A stretch of 64,000 nucleotides of DNA from Charina bottae. Taxonomy: Eukaryota > Chordata > Lepidosauria > Squamata > Charinaidae. The notes beneath the pieces were generated by a model that saw only the letters and a program-made list of their open reading frames with translations, made no database searches and was not told the DNA's origin. The position numbers and the translations under genes are program-made. The stretch lies in NCBI GenBank assembly GCA_023362775.1, contig JALMGJ010000005.1, positions 62,377,463-62,441,462 of the forward strand, written 5' to 3'. Shown here one piece after another: positions 43,252 through 55,927 of the stretch (the stretch's first letter is position 1; each line of letters opens with the position of its first letter).

Positions 43252-45090
43252 GTTTACAGTATATGATGTGCATTAGGTAAAGAGACTTTCACCCTGTTCT
43301 TGGTATTCTCCACCTTTTGGCAAACATGTAGTATCATATGGTCCATGTATGATCATTTTATTAAAATATCATGAGAGTTTCTGTTGAAGGCTTTGCTGAG
43401 GTCCAGAGACACAGTCCACAGATTCTTCTAATCTGCTATGCTAGTTCTCTATGAAAGTGTATTCGTGTAACCATATTAAAGAAAATTAATGTGTAAAAAT
43501 TACCATGTGTCAGTAATTGACAGTGAATCACTGCTACAATCATAGCTGTATTTTGTTTTGTAGATAAAAGCTTGCGTCTAAACGTTATATGTGTCTTTAT
43601 GTTACTTGGCTATCTGTAAGAATAAATCCATACTTCTCTGCTAGTTTGATATCATAGATCATCTTGTCACATTAGTCAAGTGCTGATTTTATATCAGTGT
43701 AATAGATTGTACTTATTTTAATTCATTCAAAAGCTATGACTTAAAGTCAATTAATTTGCAGCCTTAATCTTTTAAATGCACATCTAACTTTAAGTAGGAG
43801 TATTATTTTTTGGCAAACTACATCAATCTTTGTATATATTCATTGTATTTTTTAAATTTATACTGCAGTTTTAAGAGTTGAGCATAGAATAGTCTTTTCT
43901 TTTGAGCTATACACTTCTGTGCAAGACTTTTCCCTCCTAATCTCTAGTTCAAAAGAGTTACTGCATGTGATATATATCTCAATAACTTATTTTCCATATC
44001 TGTAAGACTGTGTTGTCAGTGTGACTGTACTGTGTATAAATGTCCCTGAAAAGCTGTTTTCCTTCTGTGAAACCAATCTTTAGTGTTAGATTTATAAATC
44101 ATCCTGAATATTCATTGTAGATATAAAGGAAAATTACTGCCTTGGAACAAAAGGCATTGTAATTCATTTTATAAATATTATCGCAAAATGCAGTTGTAAG
44201 GGTGACTCAGCTTCATATCCTGGAGTATTTCATGCAGGAATATAGATGAGCCAGAAATTGTTTTAATGGGGGAAATGCATTGTTTCTTAACAGGATGAGT
44301 GCCATCAAAGACTCCAAAAACAACACAACCATACTAACGTGATAATATCCTTATTAAAGCCTGCTCAGCAAATATGCCCCAATATTCTGTTTTGTAAGAC
44401 ATTTTTTGTATCCTTCTAAAACATACTTTGTTTTACCTGTGTATGTGAATATTACAGAAATGCAGTAGCTGTGAAAGCATGCATTTGTTACTTTTAATAC
44501 TATTCCTCCTTCAAGCTTGACAAATAATAGTAATAATAAAAAAATATTCTATACAGTATTTTTAAATTGTTGTATTTGTTTCTTTGACCCTTGGATTTGA
44601 TGGCATACAGAATTCTTTTCTAGAGTCGTCTTTGAAACAATTTAGGATGCTGTATGAACAACTTTTAGGATGGCTTTTTGGGTGTGTCATATTTTATAGA
44701 AATCTAGGGATTATATGATTATTTAAGAGAAACAAGTATCTGCATAAGTGAAGCATGGACTTGGAAGGGATTTATATTTATAATAGTTATATTTATAAGT
44801 AATCACCTGGACCATAGCTACGTATGATACTGCATTTGATTCTGTTCTCTTAAGGAAGATTTTTGAAGGACAAGGGGAAACTGGAGAATGGGAAAACATA
44901 AAAAGAAGTTGGGCACTCCATCCTTCACAAGTTGACACCCTTCTAAGCTGACCAGTAGATTGGGTAGGTTGTATTAACATTTTGGAGAAAAAACAACTGT
45001 AAAAATACTAGTTTTGGATTGTAAACACTGAAAGTTCATTGCAGAATGCTAAGAAATAGGGTTTATTTTGCTAGGTGATGTCTAAATAAC
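43252..45090. other. Single-copy-like intronic sequence
   Basis: No element ends, no conserved protein block. AT-rich, about 1.8 kb. Confidence 0.5.
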
Positions 45091-45423
45091 TGGCGTGGTG
45101 GCTCAGTGGGTAAGACGCCAGGCTTGTTGATTGGAAGATTGCAGGTTTGGAGGTTCGAATCCCTAGTCCCGCGTGACGGAGTGAGCTCCCGCACTAGCCC
45201 CAGCTCTTGCCAACCTAGCAATTCGAAAGCATGCAAATGCAATTAGATTAATAGGTACCACTTTGGTGGGTAGGTAACAGCGTTCCGTGTGCGTCATGCT
45301 GGCCACATGACAGTGGAAGCATCTTCAGACAACGCTGGCTCTTTGGCTAACAAACGGAGATGAGCACCGGCCCCTAGAGTCAGACACAACTGCACAAATG
45401 TGCGGGGGGAGCCTTTACCTTTA
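45091..45423 (+). repeat. Sauria SINE, copy 2
   Basis: A full-length example on the + strand: head TGGCGTGGTGGCTCAGTGGG, A box TGGCTCAGTGG, perfect B box GGTTCGAATCC at 45,152-45,162, then 'caattcgaaagcatgcaaat', 'gccacatgacagtgg', 'gagtcagacacaac' and tail 'cctttacctttaa'. Directly followed by gypsy pol. No clear target duplication, so its insertion relative to gypsy is unresolved. Confidence 0.9.
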
Positions 45424-45427
45424 ATTC

Positions 45428-48400
45428 CACTAGAACTAGGGGCTGAACTGGTAGGGGCAGTAACAGAGATCTTAGGAGGGGAGACAGAAGAAGATTCTCC
45501 CATTTGTATACAGTACAGGGATTTGAAGGAGGTATTTGGAGAAGTGGAATCGAACTAACTCCTGCCTCATAGAAAATCAGATTGTGCTATAGAGCTGGAG
45601 CCAGGGGCGGAGTTACCCAAGACTAAGTTGTATTCTATGACTCCTAAGGAACTGGTGGCTTTGCGGGAGTTTATTGAGAAGAACCTGGAGCAGGAGTTCA
45701 TCTGCCCTGCCACCTCGTCGATGGCTGTACCTGTTCTATTTAGAACTAAGAAAGATGGGTTGTTGCAGCTGTGCACAGACTATAGGGGTATTAATGCCAT
45801 TTGTACCTCCAACAAATATCCCTTACTGCTAATGAAGGACATGTTGGCCCACCTATCGAAAGGGAAGATTTTTACCAAGTTGGATTTAAGGGAGGCGTAC
45901 TTCCGGGTTTGAATTTGGGCTAGAGATGAATGGAAGACTGCATTTAATTGCCAATTGGGGTCTTTTGAATATCTGGTGATGCTGTTTGGGTTAAAAGCGG
46001 CCCCTGGGGTCTTCATGCATTTGATAAATGAAGTTTTACATGACTTTTTGTACAGGGGGGTATTGGTTTACCTCAATGACATTCTGATTTATTCTGAAAC
46101 TATGGAAGAACATGTAAACTTGGTCAGGGAAGTATTGAAGCGGTTATTGCAGAATCAACTGTATGCCAAATTGTCAAAATGTGAGTTCCATAGGGAACAG
46201 TTAGATTACCTAGGATACTGAGTGTCGAGTAAGGGGATAGAAATGGATCCAACAAAAGTGCAAGATGTAGTGAATTGGGAAACCCCGAAATCTAGGAGAC
46301 AATTGCAGAGTTTATTGGGGTTTGCCAATTTCTATCAGCAATTTATCCCCAACTTTGCACAGGTGGCTCTACCCCTCACTGACCTGTTAAAAACCAGAGG
46401 GAAGGGGGATCCTAAAGCAGTAAAAAGGCCTGGGGCAAAACTACAATTGACTGAAGAATGCCAGGAGGCCTTTCAACAACTAAAGGCTTTGTTCACCTCA
46501 GAATCAGCGCTAAAGTGTCCCGACCCCTTGAGGCCTTTAATAGTGTAAGTAGATGCCTCAGATGTGGCAGTTGGGGCAATTTTGCTACAAAAAGATGAAG
46601 AGGGGAAAATGAGGCCCTGTGCTTACCTTTCCCGTAAATTCAACGACACAGAATGCTGTTGGCATGTATGGGAGAAGGAGGCCTTTGTGGTGAGGTGGGT
46701 GTTGCTGACATGGAGGCATGTGCTAGAGGGAGCGCCTCAGCCTTTTGAAGTACAGATAGACCATAAAAATTTAGAGGCCTTACGCACTCCCAGAAAATTG
46801 AATCCTAAACAGATCAGATGGGCCCAATTTTTGAGTAGATTTAATTTTACACTCAAATATTTACCTGGAGGAAGGAATTTTTTGGCCGATGCATTATCTT
46901 GTTTACCCCAGCACAACAGTCAAAGAGAAGAGGTGGTGGATTCGGTATTTCTGGCTCAACAGTTGGGAATGGTAGCAGTCACGAGCCAAAAATCCATGCC
47001 AACCCTGATGGTGGAAGAGGGGTTGCAGAGTGACCTGTTTACCAAGTGGAAGGAAGACAATTGGCTGCAGGCCAATAAATCAAGACTGGAAGATAAGGAA
47101 GGGTTGTGGTGGATTGGGGATAGATTGTATATCCTGGAAACCCTATGACGAAAGATACTTGAAAGATGTCATGACGCCAAGTCAACCAGGCATTTTGGCT
47201 ATTTGAAAACCTTGCATTTATTAAGACGGCAATTTTGGTGGCCTTCTCTACACAAGGATGTAAAGGGATATGTGGCCAGCTGCCCAATGTGTGCTATGGC
47301 AAAGAGACTGCGGGGCAAACCCAGAGGACTTGCAGAATGTGGGAAGCCCTACCCAACCTTGGAAACAGGTAGCTATGGATTTCATAGTGGACCTGTCAGA
47401 CAGTCAAAAAAGGACAGTGATTTGGGTGCTGACCGACTTGTTTTCGAAACACTCACATTTCATTCCTTGTTCTAGTATACCTAGTGCAGCGCAATTGGCC
47501 AAAATGTTTGTGCAACACATTTATAGACTGCATGGTGTGCCCGAACCAGTTATACGTGACAGAGGTGTACAATTTACCTCCAAGTTCTGGAGGGAGTTCC
47601 TGAAGATGATTGGTGTGGAACAAGGGTTAAGCTATGCCCACCACCCCCAGACGGATGGGCAAACTGAGAGAGAGAATCAGGTGCTGGAGCAGTACCTCAG
47701 GTGCTACGTCAGCTATCAGCAGAACGATTGGGTGGATTTATTGCCTTTTGCCGAAGTGGCTTATAATAATTCAGTGCACCAGAGTATTGGATATTCTCCA
47801 TTCCAAGTGGTAAATGGACAAGAATTTGTAGCTTTCCCAGAATTGCCCATAAATCAGACTAGAATCATTCCTTTGGATGAGTGGATCAGCCATATAACCG
47901 ACAGTTGGCTGGTGATAGAGATAGCATTGGAAGAAGCTAAGGCAGAGCTTTCCAAACTGTGTGTCGGGACACGTTACTGTGTCGGCTGCAGTGTCTGGGT
48001 GTGTCACAGCTGCTGCTGCCTCCGAGCCCTGCCAGGATTCCGCGCGGGTCCTAGTGCCTGCCTTGTGTCTTGCTGCCTCCAAATCTGCCCTGCCAGGATT
48101 CCACGCAGGTCCTAGTGCCTGTCTTGTGCCCTGCTGTAAGAGTGTGTCGCAAAATGATGCATGTCTAAAATGTGTGTCACCAACATGAAAAGTTTGGAAA
48201 GCTCTGAGCTAAGGAATCTTATAAGAAATATGCTGACCACAAGAGGGTGCCAGAGTGGAAGCTGAAAGTGGGAGATAGAGTTTACTTATCTACAAAATTC
48301 CTAAAAACATGGCAACCATTGAAAAAACTGAGTCCAAAATATGTGGGGCCTTTCCCTATCACAAAGTTGATCAATGATGCAACGGTGGAGTTACAGTTAC

Positions 48401-48700
48401 CTAAGAGTCTGAGGAAAATCCATCCGGTATTTCATTGTAGTCTGTTGAAACCGGCTAGAGACTTGGGACATTGGCACCCAGAACAACCTATTCCAGTCCC
48501 CGTGATAATTGATGGGGAACAGCACTTTGAGGTGCAGGATATATTGGACTCTAGACATCACCATGGAGTGTTACAATACCTGATACAGTGGAAGCACTTC
48601 CCCAAGGCTCACCGTGAGTGGGTTAATAGCCACCATGCGTAAGCACCACAGTTAGTAAAACAGTTCCACAACTGGTTCCCAGAAAAGCCCAAGTAGGGGT
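45428..48700 (+). mobile_element. Ty3/gypsy chromovirus pol, broken
   Basis: Domains in order: reverse transcriptase (LVALREFIEKNLEQEFI near 45,655; FTKLDLREAYF near 45,870; [12 protein letters not shown] near 46,062, where the second active-site residue of Y-x-D-D is asparagine), RNase H (VDASDVAVGAILLQKDEEG near 46,550; HKNLEAL), integrase zinc region (H-x-H..C-P-M-C, 47,165-47,290), integrase core (MDFIVDLSD, then IRDRGVQFTS and DGQTERENQVLEQYL), and a C-terminal chromodomain (HFEVQDIL near 48,525; YLIQWKHFPKAHREWVN). Breaks: stops at 45,910, 46,219, 46,546 and 47,146; one frameshift near 47,335-47,395; a hAT MITE at 47,943. No gag, protease or paired LTRs seen. Sushi-like chromoviruses are the vertebrate group with this order. 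Confidence 0.92.
47943..48206. mobile_element. hAT MITE inside gypsy integrase, copy 4
   Basis: A 264-bp element with the perfect 8-bp duplication AGCTAAGG (47,935-47,942 and 48,207-48,214), beginning CAGAGCTTTCCAAACTGTG and ending AGTTTGGAAAGCTCTG. Without insert and one repeat, the gypsy frame reads on from ..LEEAK.. into the chromodomain part, so the MITE arrived after the gypsy copy. Confidence 0.94.
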
Positions 48701-48827
48701 ACTTCAGAATAGCAGGGAAGTTGATGTCATTGATAGGTAACTGAGATGCTATATATGTATTGACCTGATATGTGTTTATGTATCTCTTGACTTAGTGGGA
48801 CATTAAGCATTCCTTCTTGGGATGAGC

Positions 48828-48937
48828 ATACCTCACAAGGTGGTTGTAGAGAAAAATAGGAAGGAGTGTTATGTAAACCACCTTGAACTCCTGAATGGAA
48901 AGGTGGGATATCAATCAATCAATCAATCAATCAATCA

Positions 48938-48968
<31 letters not shown>
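48828..48968 (+). repeat. SINE/LINE 3' tail with (ATCA)n and (AAAG)n
   Basis: 'cctcacaaggtggttgtag' then 'aaccaccttgaactcctg' and 'aaaggtgggatatcaatc' is the tail type seen in the 30.3-kb SINE. It is followed by about seven ATCA units and about seven AAAG units. Confidence 0.6.
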
Positions 48969-49969
48969 TTAGTTAGTTTCATGTTAAAGCAGCTATCTAA
49001 CATGAAATATATCAAATTAACAAAATCTGTGTGAAATAAATGTAGTTTACTAGGCAACAAAAGGATTCAATTGACTGTACCACAATCATCATTGTCTATG
49101 TGGAGAAAGTTCTATGAATCAGGGTCCACCAGTAAGAAACAAAAGAACAAAAGGAAACTTGCCTTTGTTCCCTCCATGGAAGTGTCTCTATCCTGAATTT
49201 TTTATTGACAGTTAAAAGATTTGTCAGCACCAAAAATACTTGTCAAATTTAGGCAGGATTATAATGACTAGTCAAGATGATGAATATTGTATATATAGTC
49301 TCCAAAGCTGTACCCATCTTGAGGGCACCCAGCTAACTATAATGGTAGTTGCATTTATTTCAAGCCTGGGTCAATTCAGATGCTTTAATTGTCTCTAATT
49401 AAAGAAGGAGGAGAGAAGATGGCCTCCTTTGTAGCCATGTCTAGACTGGATTCATAGTTGTACTAATCCATAATATGATTTGTTTGGTTTTACTGTAGTG
49501 TGCAAATCCAACCAACTGTAGATTATTTTATACTTCATTTGTAAAGAAACCATAGTTCAGCTTGATGTACCATGTACTGGTTTTTCATTCTGTGCCTACA
49601 TAAACCCCAATCCACATAATTTCTAGATTGTATTCATTATTGTTCTGATCTTGAATAAGCCTTATTTATGTAAGATATTTGAATTTGACTTGAGGTTCAC
49701 ACCTTCTTAAAATAGCTTTCAGAATATAAATTCAATTTATTCAAATTACAACAATAAGGATTGATAATAAAATAAGTGTTATTAACTATAGCAGAATGCT
49801 GTAGCAGAATGCAAGCAAGTAAATCAAATAAATATTCATTTTCATACAATAATCCTCAGGCAATTTCATTCACAGAGGATTTCATTTCTGGGCTTTCATG
49901 GGCATATTTGCTTCCATTGATTTGCTTGAATTACCTGTATGTTTCAGATTAATAAATAGCCATCTTTAT
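48969..49969. other. No recognised gene; possible old MITE part
   Basis: 49,440-49,600 shares lines with the element at 33,842 ('tgtttggttttac', 'aaagaaaccatagttcagc'). The remainder is AT-rich and unassigned. Confidence 0.45.
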
Positions 49970-51585
49970 TATTTATTTATTTAAAACATTTATATCATCG
50001 CCTGTCTTATATCGAACTCTGGGTGGCTCCCAATCAACAGTTAAAACAGCATCATTTTACAATTAATATACTGTATACAAACAGTATATCTATTAAAACC
50101 ACAAATAGTAAAAAACCTGGCACTATAATAAACTTTAACAAGCAGTTCACTACAAAAATTCTCATTGACCTCATTGATCTTTTCCCAGCGCTTGGGGGAA
50201 AAGCTAGGTCTTAAGTGCTTTTCAAAAAGCTAGGAGGATGGGCGCCTGCTGAACTTCAGAGGGAAGGGTGTTCATAGGACAGGGTCTGCCATGGAAAAGG
50301 CATGCTTCCTAGATCTCATAAGATGGCAGTGTTTAAGGGAAAGGACTACTGTAGGAGCGTGCCCACCCTATCTAATTTGGTAGGACAGGTAGATGACCTT
50401 AGGGAGAGGTGGTCCCACAGATAACCTGGCCCTGTGCCATATGGGGCTTTAAAGATGATAACCAGCACCTTGAATTGCACGCAGAAGGAAACCGGGAGCC
50501 AGTGCAGCTTGTGCAACAGAGGTGTAACATGGGTAAACCTAGGGGTACCCATCCCTGTGCACGCTGCCGCATTCTGGACCAGTTGTAGCTTCCAGGTGGT
50601 CTTCAAGGGCAGCCCCATGTAGAGTGCATTGCAGTAAACTAACTGGGAAGTGACCAAGGAATGAGTGACCGTGAGCAAGGCCTCCCGGTCCAGGAAGGGG
50701 TGTAATTGGTGCACCAGATGAATCTACGGAAAGGCCCCCCTAGCCAAAGCTTTCACCTGCTCGAGTAGGAGCCGTGAGTCTAGGAGGACCCCCAAATTGC
50801 ACACCAGCTGAGTCTGGGGAATGCCATCCAATCCAGAGTCAAAGATGAAATATCACCTGGGCCTGGAGGCCAAAAACCCAGAGTCTCTCCGTTTTGCCAG
50901 GGTTGAGTCAAAGCCAGTTCCTCCCCATCCAGACCTTTACACCCTCCAGGCACTCATCCAGCACTGCCACAGCATCACCTGTCCGGCTAGTGGTGGAGAT
51001 ATATAACTGGGTATCGTCAGCATTCTGATGATACTGCACCCCATACTGACGACCTCGCCCAGCGGTTTCATGTAGATGTTGAAAAGGAGAGGCGAAAGGC
51101 TCAAGCCGTGAGGGCTCCCCCCATTGCAGGGGCCTAGGGCTCAACCTCTCTTCCCCCACCAATACCAACTGGAACTGGCCGCGGAGGAAAGACGAGAACC
51201 ACTGTAACACAGTGCCTCCTACTCCCAACCCCAAAGCCGGTCCAGAAGGATACCATGTTCAATGGTATTGAAAGCCACTGAGAGGTCCAGGAGGGCCAGA
51301 TGGTTGCACCACCCTCATCCTGAGCCCTCCAAATGTCATTGACAAGTGTGACCAATGCCATTTCAGTGCTGGTCCTGGCCTGAACCCAGACTGAAAAGGG
51401 TCCAGATAATCCGCTTCATCCAGGGCCCTCTGTAGCTGTGTGCCAACCACCCTCTCAACAAGTTGGAGACTGGGCAAAAGTTGTCTAACACTGTTGGGTC
51501 AAAGGATGGCCTCTTGAGAAGGGCCGCACCACCACCTTCAAGGCAGGTGGTACCACCCCCTCCCGCAAAGAGGCATGATTTCTAC
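49970..51585 (-). mobile_element. L2 LINE, 5'-truncated
   Basis: Minus strand from about 51,580: QLQRALDEADYLDPFQSGFR, then VLQWFSSFLRGQ and LVLVGEERLSPRPL, then YHQNADDTQLYIST (51,000-51,040; the usual YADD tyrosine is N), then LVTSQLVYCNALYMGLPLKT, WKLQLVQNAAA and LHWLPVSFCVQFKVLVI. The 3' noncoding end and (AAAT)n tail are at 49,972-50,040. Frames are broken several times. The best L2 copy in the window. Confidence 0.84.
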
Positions 51586-52492
51586 TTATAATAATTGCAG
51601 TGCTTGACAATCTTGCTTCACTAAGAAAAAAATGAAAGGAATAATTTAAATGAGGAGGATTGGTTGATTCTTAAATTACGTACAGGGTACGTAAACCTTC
51701 AGGGTGATAGCCGATGATTGAACTCTGCAAAAGCTGTTAATTATTATTGTTCATCTCTTCATTCAGATCACAAATTCCTCATGTTTCCCAGCATTATCCA
51801 GGACTCTTTGAAAGGATTAAATTGTCTGGTTTAATATGGATTAAACAGTATTTTTAAATCACTGTCCATTTACCTTAGTCTCCACAATAATGGTTTCTTA
51901 ACAATTGAATTATTCTTTCATATGCATATGTGCACCTATTTTTTTAAAATAATGTTCAAATTCAGTTTAAGAGCAGCTGGTATTCAGATAATAGACAGCT
52001 GCCTAGAGGCAAATGCTAAATTCTGGGGGATATAAGGATCGTAATGTGACAGGATAACTTCAGTAAATTATTGACTCCATTATACTGTAGTCCATCTCAG
52101 AGGATTTCATAATAAATGGGGGGGTAAATAATCATAGAGACAGTTGTATATAATCCTGTTGATTTAGAAGTAAAAAAATTAAGTCATGGATCTGCCTGTG
52201 TAAAATCAAGGAATTATTTAATAATTTACATGTTTGTTAGTTGTGTTCTTTTAGCTTGCAGTTAGTTGCTGAGGCTCTTAAACTCTAATACAGGGTGTCT
52301 AAAATGTACTGCATTTATGTGTAGTTCACTATTGTTAAACAGTAACTGAATGTCTCAGAATTTAATTTGGTTATTTAAGTGTCTGTTTTGTTAGTCACAA
52401 GACTCCCCCCCCCCCCCATAAAGTAACTTCCTTAGAATCACAATGACTTTATACCGTAGAAGGATTTTTCAACTGCTTTTGGTCCTCTAGGA
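51586..52492. other. No recognised feature
   Basis: AT-rich sequence with a run of 14 C at about 52,405. No supported element or exon. Confidence 0.5.
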
Positions 52493-52801
52493 CAGCCTTT
52501 CTCAAACTTTTGACCCTGGAGGAACCCTTGAAATATTTTTCAGGTCTCGGGGAACCCCTGCACATTCAGGCTCAAATAGAGGCCGTAAGTTACAAAATTA
52601 TTATATGCGTTTCATGTGTAGGCCTGTATATATGCATTAACGGTGTTCTTAAACTAAAAATAAAGAATGAAACTTACCTCTTTAATGTGAAGTAGCCCGA
52701 ATTTGAAATAATTTTTTAAATAAAACATGATCTGCCAAGGAACCCATAGCGACCTCTTGCGGAACCCCAAGTTTCCCCTGACCCCTGGTTGAGAAACCCT
52801 G
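52493..52801. mobile_element. hAT MITE (CAGCCTTTCTCAAAC family)
   Basis: A 309-bp element from CAGCCTTTCTCAAACTTTTG to CCCTGGTTGAGAAACCCTG. Flanks CTCTAGGA and CTCTAGAC agree at 6 of 8 bases, an eroded 8-bp duplication. The interior is AT-rich. Confidence 0.74.
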
Positions 52802-52867
52802 CTCTAGACTCTGTCTTGCTTAGGCCTTCCCCTCCCCCAATCTATATTGAGCATGTTAACACTGTGT

Positions 52868-52985
52868 GGTTGTTGTTGTTGTTGTTGTTGTTATTATTAT
52901 TATTATTATTATTTGTTCAACTTACATCACCGCCCATCTCCCCCCACAAGGGGTTTCCATGGTTTAGACATAAATGTCTTGCTTT
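52868..52985. repeat. (GTT)n(ATT)n microsatellite and LINE tail
   Basis: About seven GTT units, about eight ATT units, then 'caccgcccatctcccccca', the LINE 3' tail also seen at 24.8 and 63.7 kb in reverse orientation. Confidence 0.7.
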
Positions 52986-53040
52986 GCTGCTACAGAGGTA
53001 CATGGCTAGTCTGTTTGTAATCTTAGCAGGTTTTCTGTAA

Positions 53041-53717
53041 GAAGAGAGCAACTATTAGATTATATTTCTAGAACTGTTTGCCAAAAATATAGCAGGAATA
53101 TAGCATTAGAAGTCTACCTGCAGGAACAAAGGCCCTAACTCTGATAGAAAAATGTTTTTATAAATCACTCTGTTGTGGCAGTTTTGGGGCAGGAAAAAAG
53201 AGTAGATATTTCTTAGGAACTGTGTTTTTTAGCCAGAGCACTTGCGTGGGAGGAAGAGGAATTGGTCCTGATCCTTTTCGTTGAGCTTCAGTCTTTTTCA
53301 TTGCAGTTCAACAGTTAATAACTGAGGCAGTTGTTAGTTGTTGTACCTGGAATGATTAGGGTATTAAGAATATGCCTGATGAATGCTTATTATGATGATT
53401 AGAGTGATTATTAATTTGTACTTGTTTTATCATTATTGTGTTTTTGTACTATATTGTTTTTGCTTGTAACCCACTTAGAGTCACAATGATTGAAATGTCT
53501 TAAATGCTCAAATAAAATGAATACTTTGGCTTGCCCAACACCTTAGTGGACATACTGTACAATGGCAAACATTGGAAATTTAAAAACTTGCCTCGCAGTG
53601 GAATTTGAAACAGGAAATATGTCAAAATGCTGGCCCAGATGGACATAGCTGATTTTGTTGTTAGAATGCTTGGAACTTAAAAAATAGATAGATGGTGAAC
53701 AGTACGGAAGTTAGTAG
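53041..53717. other. No recognised feature
   Basis: No supported element or exon in this stretch; AT-rich. Confidence 0.5.
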
Positions 53718-53731
53718 CTATTAAATATATA

Positions 53732-54064
53732 AAAAGGTAAAGGTTCCCCCCGCACATTTGTGCAGTTGTGTCCGACTCTAGGGGCCTGTGCTCATCTCCG
53801 TTTGTTAGCCAAAGAGCCAGCGCTGTCCGAAGACGCTTCCACGGTCATGTGGCCGGCATGATGTACGCGGAACACTGTTACCTACCCACTGCAGTGGTAC
53901 CTATTAATCTACTTGCATTTGCATGCTTTCGAATTGCTAGGTTGGCAAGAGCTGGGGCTAGTGCGGGAGCTCACTCCGTCACGCGGGGCTAGGGATTCGA
54001 ACCTCCGAACTTGCGATCTTCCGATCGACAAGCCTGGCGTCTTACCCGCTGAGCCACTACGCCC
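53732..54064 (-). repeat. Sauria SINE, copy 3
   Basis: Same family as 45,091-45,423 in reverse, flanked by the 14-bp duplication CTATTAAATATATA at 53,718-53,731 and 54,065-54,078. Length of duplication is normal here, unlike the 35.4-kb copy. Confidence 0.92.
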
Positions 54065-54079
54065 CTATTAAATATATAC

Positions 54080-55554
54080 TAGTCACTTAAAAAAAGAGTA
54101 TATATAGCTCTTCACCAGTGACTTTTCTCCCCCTGCTTTTCTAATTAAAGTTTTAAAACTGATTATAGTTATAATGGGAGCTGTTAATCTGCCCTGCAGA
54201 GTGCACTTATATGAATAGCCATATAGTCTATCTTCTGATATTAAGCGATGACTCTTCTTCTTCTTCTTGTCCATTCTTAGGATAGCTAAGATTCATTGTG
54301 AATATTGTTAGTTTGCAACTGTAATAGAGATTTCCTGCAATTATTTATAAAGCATAGAAAAGAAATCAAACATGAACTTCCATCTTCTTTAAATACCAAG
54401 AAATGTGTTAGGCTTTGTACATGCAATCTATAAACCTCTAGTATTAGGTGTTTATGTATAGTAGTAAATATACATCTCTTTGCAAACCACAAACTATTTT
54501 TATGTGGGGAAAAAAGCTCATTTTTTATTTTATTTCATTCTGTACTATTTGCTGAGGTGGGAGCAATGAAACAATTGGTAGAATTTTGTATTTATTTACT
54601 TGCCCCCTCTGATTGTCTTATATGTCATATATTTCTCAGCACACCTATATATAAGTTCTTGTTAATCACTGATAATTCCCCTTGAGAATTGCCATATTAT
54701 ATATACTATCAATCATAAACCATGTATTGGTTAAGTTACCCATACAACATTTTTGGCAGGATTTTGTGCTAATCAGAGTGATTCAGTATGGCATAGATGC
54801 AGTTGAAAATCCGGTAATATTGCTTCTCATGTGTCATGCAGTACACTGAAAAAAGCTGCAGTCATTCCATCAGTTATATTGATGTTTCTACTACTGTGAG
54901 TAGAATGCTAATGAACATAACCTCTGATAGTTTTTGTCTGCTTGTACAGTTTGTGCTTGAATTGGCTGTTTATTTAGTTAGCTGGGCTACTAGATTTACA
55001 AAGAGGCAGTGGCATCCAGCTAGTTAAATTTTTGAACAAGTCTGTGTTTTTTGTATAACCTTTAGGAAATATTCTGTCACTGCTTGGCTTCACAGAACAT
55101 AAGCAATTATACTGCATGCCCTATTATTTGCCAGCTGGTGATTAAGGATGTATTTTATTCATACTTTTGTAGCAATTTTCAGAGCTATTACTTGGGAGGG
55201 CAAGATGGCTTGAAGGTTTTCAAGAAAATCTTCCTGTTGTAGCATTGTATTGATGTCTTTGTAAATTTCAAGTGATCGATTCTATGATCTTTTCCAGATA
55301 GCAGTTCAGTTTTTTCACTCATTGGCAGCAACATCATCATCTATTTTACTCCCTATAACTGCATGGAGTTTGATACAGCTGTGTTAAGCGCTTTACAGTG
55401 GTTTGTCTCTATAATGACCCTGTGGATTAATTAAGACATATGGGAAACAGAGATAATAAGTGCACAGTTATCCATTGAGTACATCATTTCCAAAATTCCC
55501 AATCTCACATTCTATGTATTGGGTAATATTGGCTACCAAAAGAAATGTTTTCCT
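54080..55554. other. Single-copy-like intronic sequence
   Basis: AT-rich sequence without supported elements; a short (TTC)n run near 54,256. Confidence 0.5.
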
Positions 55555-55683
55555 GATATGTTGATATAATTAATTCACAAAATAACTTAGCTGTTTGATC
55601 TTGTGCAGCCTAGATCCTGTGCAGTATGATCCTGTACAAGCTCCTGTGATATGTTGATATAATTAATTCACAAAATAACTTAG
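55555..55683. repeat. 36-bp direct repeat pair
   Basis: 55,555-55,590 and 55,648-55,683 are the same 36 bases (from GATATGTTGATATAATTAAT to AAAATAACTTAG). The spacer contains smaller repeats of 'gatcctgtgcag' type. The hAT MITE at 55,686 begins two bases after the second copy. Confidence 0.9.
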
Positions 55684-55685
55684 TA

Positions 55686-55919
55686 CAGAGCATTCCAAAC
55701 TGTGTGTCGGGACACGTTAGTGTGTCGGCTGTAGTGTCTGGGTGTGTCGCGGCTGCTGTTGCCTCCGAGCCCTGCCAGGATTCTGTGCAGGTCCTAGTGC
55801 CTGTCTTGTGCCCTGCTGTAAGAGTGTGTCACGAAATGATGCCGTGCTGTAAGAGTGTGTTGCAAAATGATGCATGTCTAGAAAGTGTGTCACCAACATG
55901 AAAAGTTTGGAAAGCTCTG
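55686..55919. mobile_element. hAT MITE (CAGAGCTTTCC family), copy 5
   Basis: A 234-bp element with the perfect 8-bp duplication ACTTAGTA (55,678-55,685 and 55,920-55,927). Sequence is close to the 47.9-kb copy, with one internal duplication around 'gtgctgtaagagtgtgt'. Confidence 0.9.
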
Positions 55920-55927
55920 ACTTAGTA

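Noticed and set aside
45152..45162. tRNA gene, because of perfect B box and A box
   Set aside because: No cloverleaf; the boxes belong to the head of a Sauria SINE, with the long SINE body following.
47270..48115. 281-residue frame as an intact integrase
   Set aside because: Its last part is translated from the inserted hAT MITE; the true frame resumes only after the insert.
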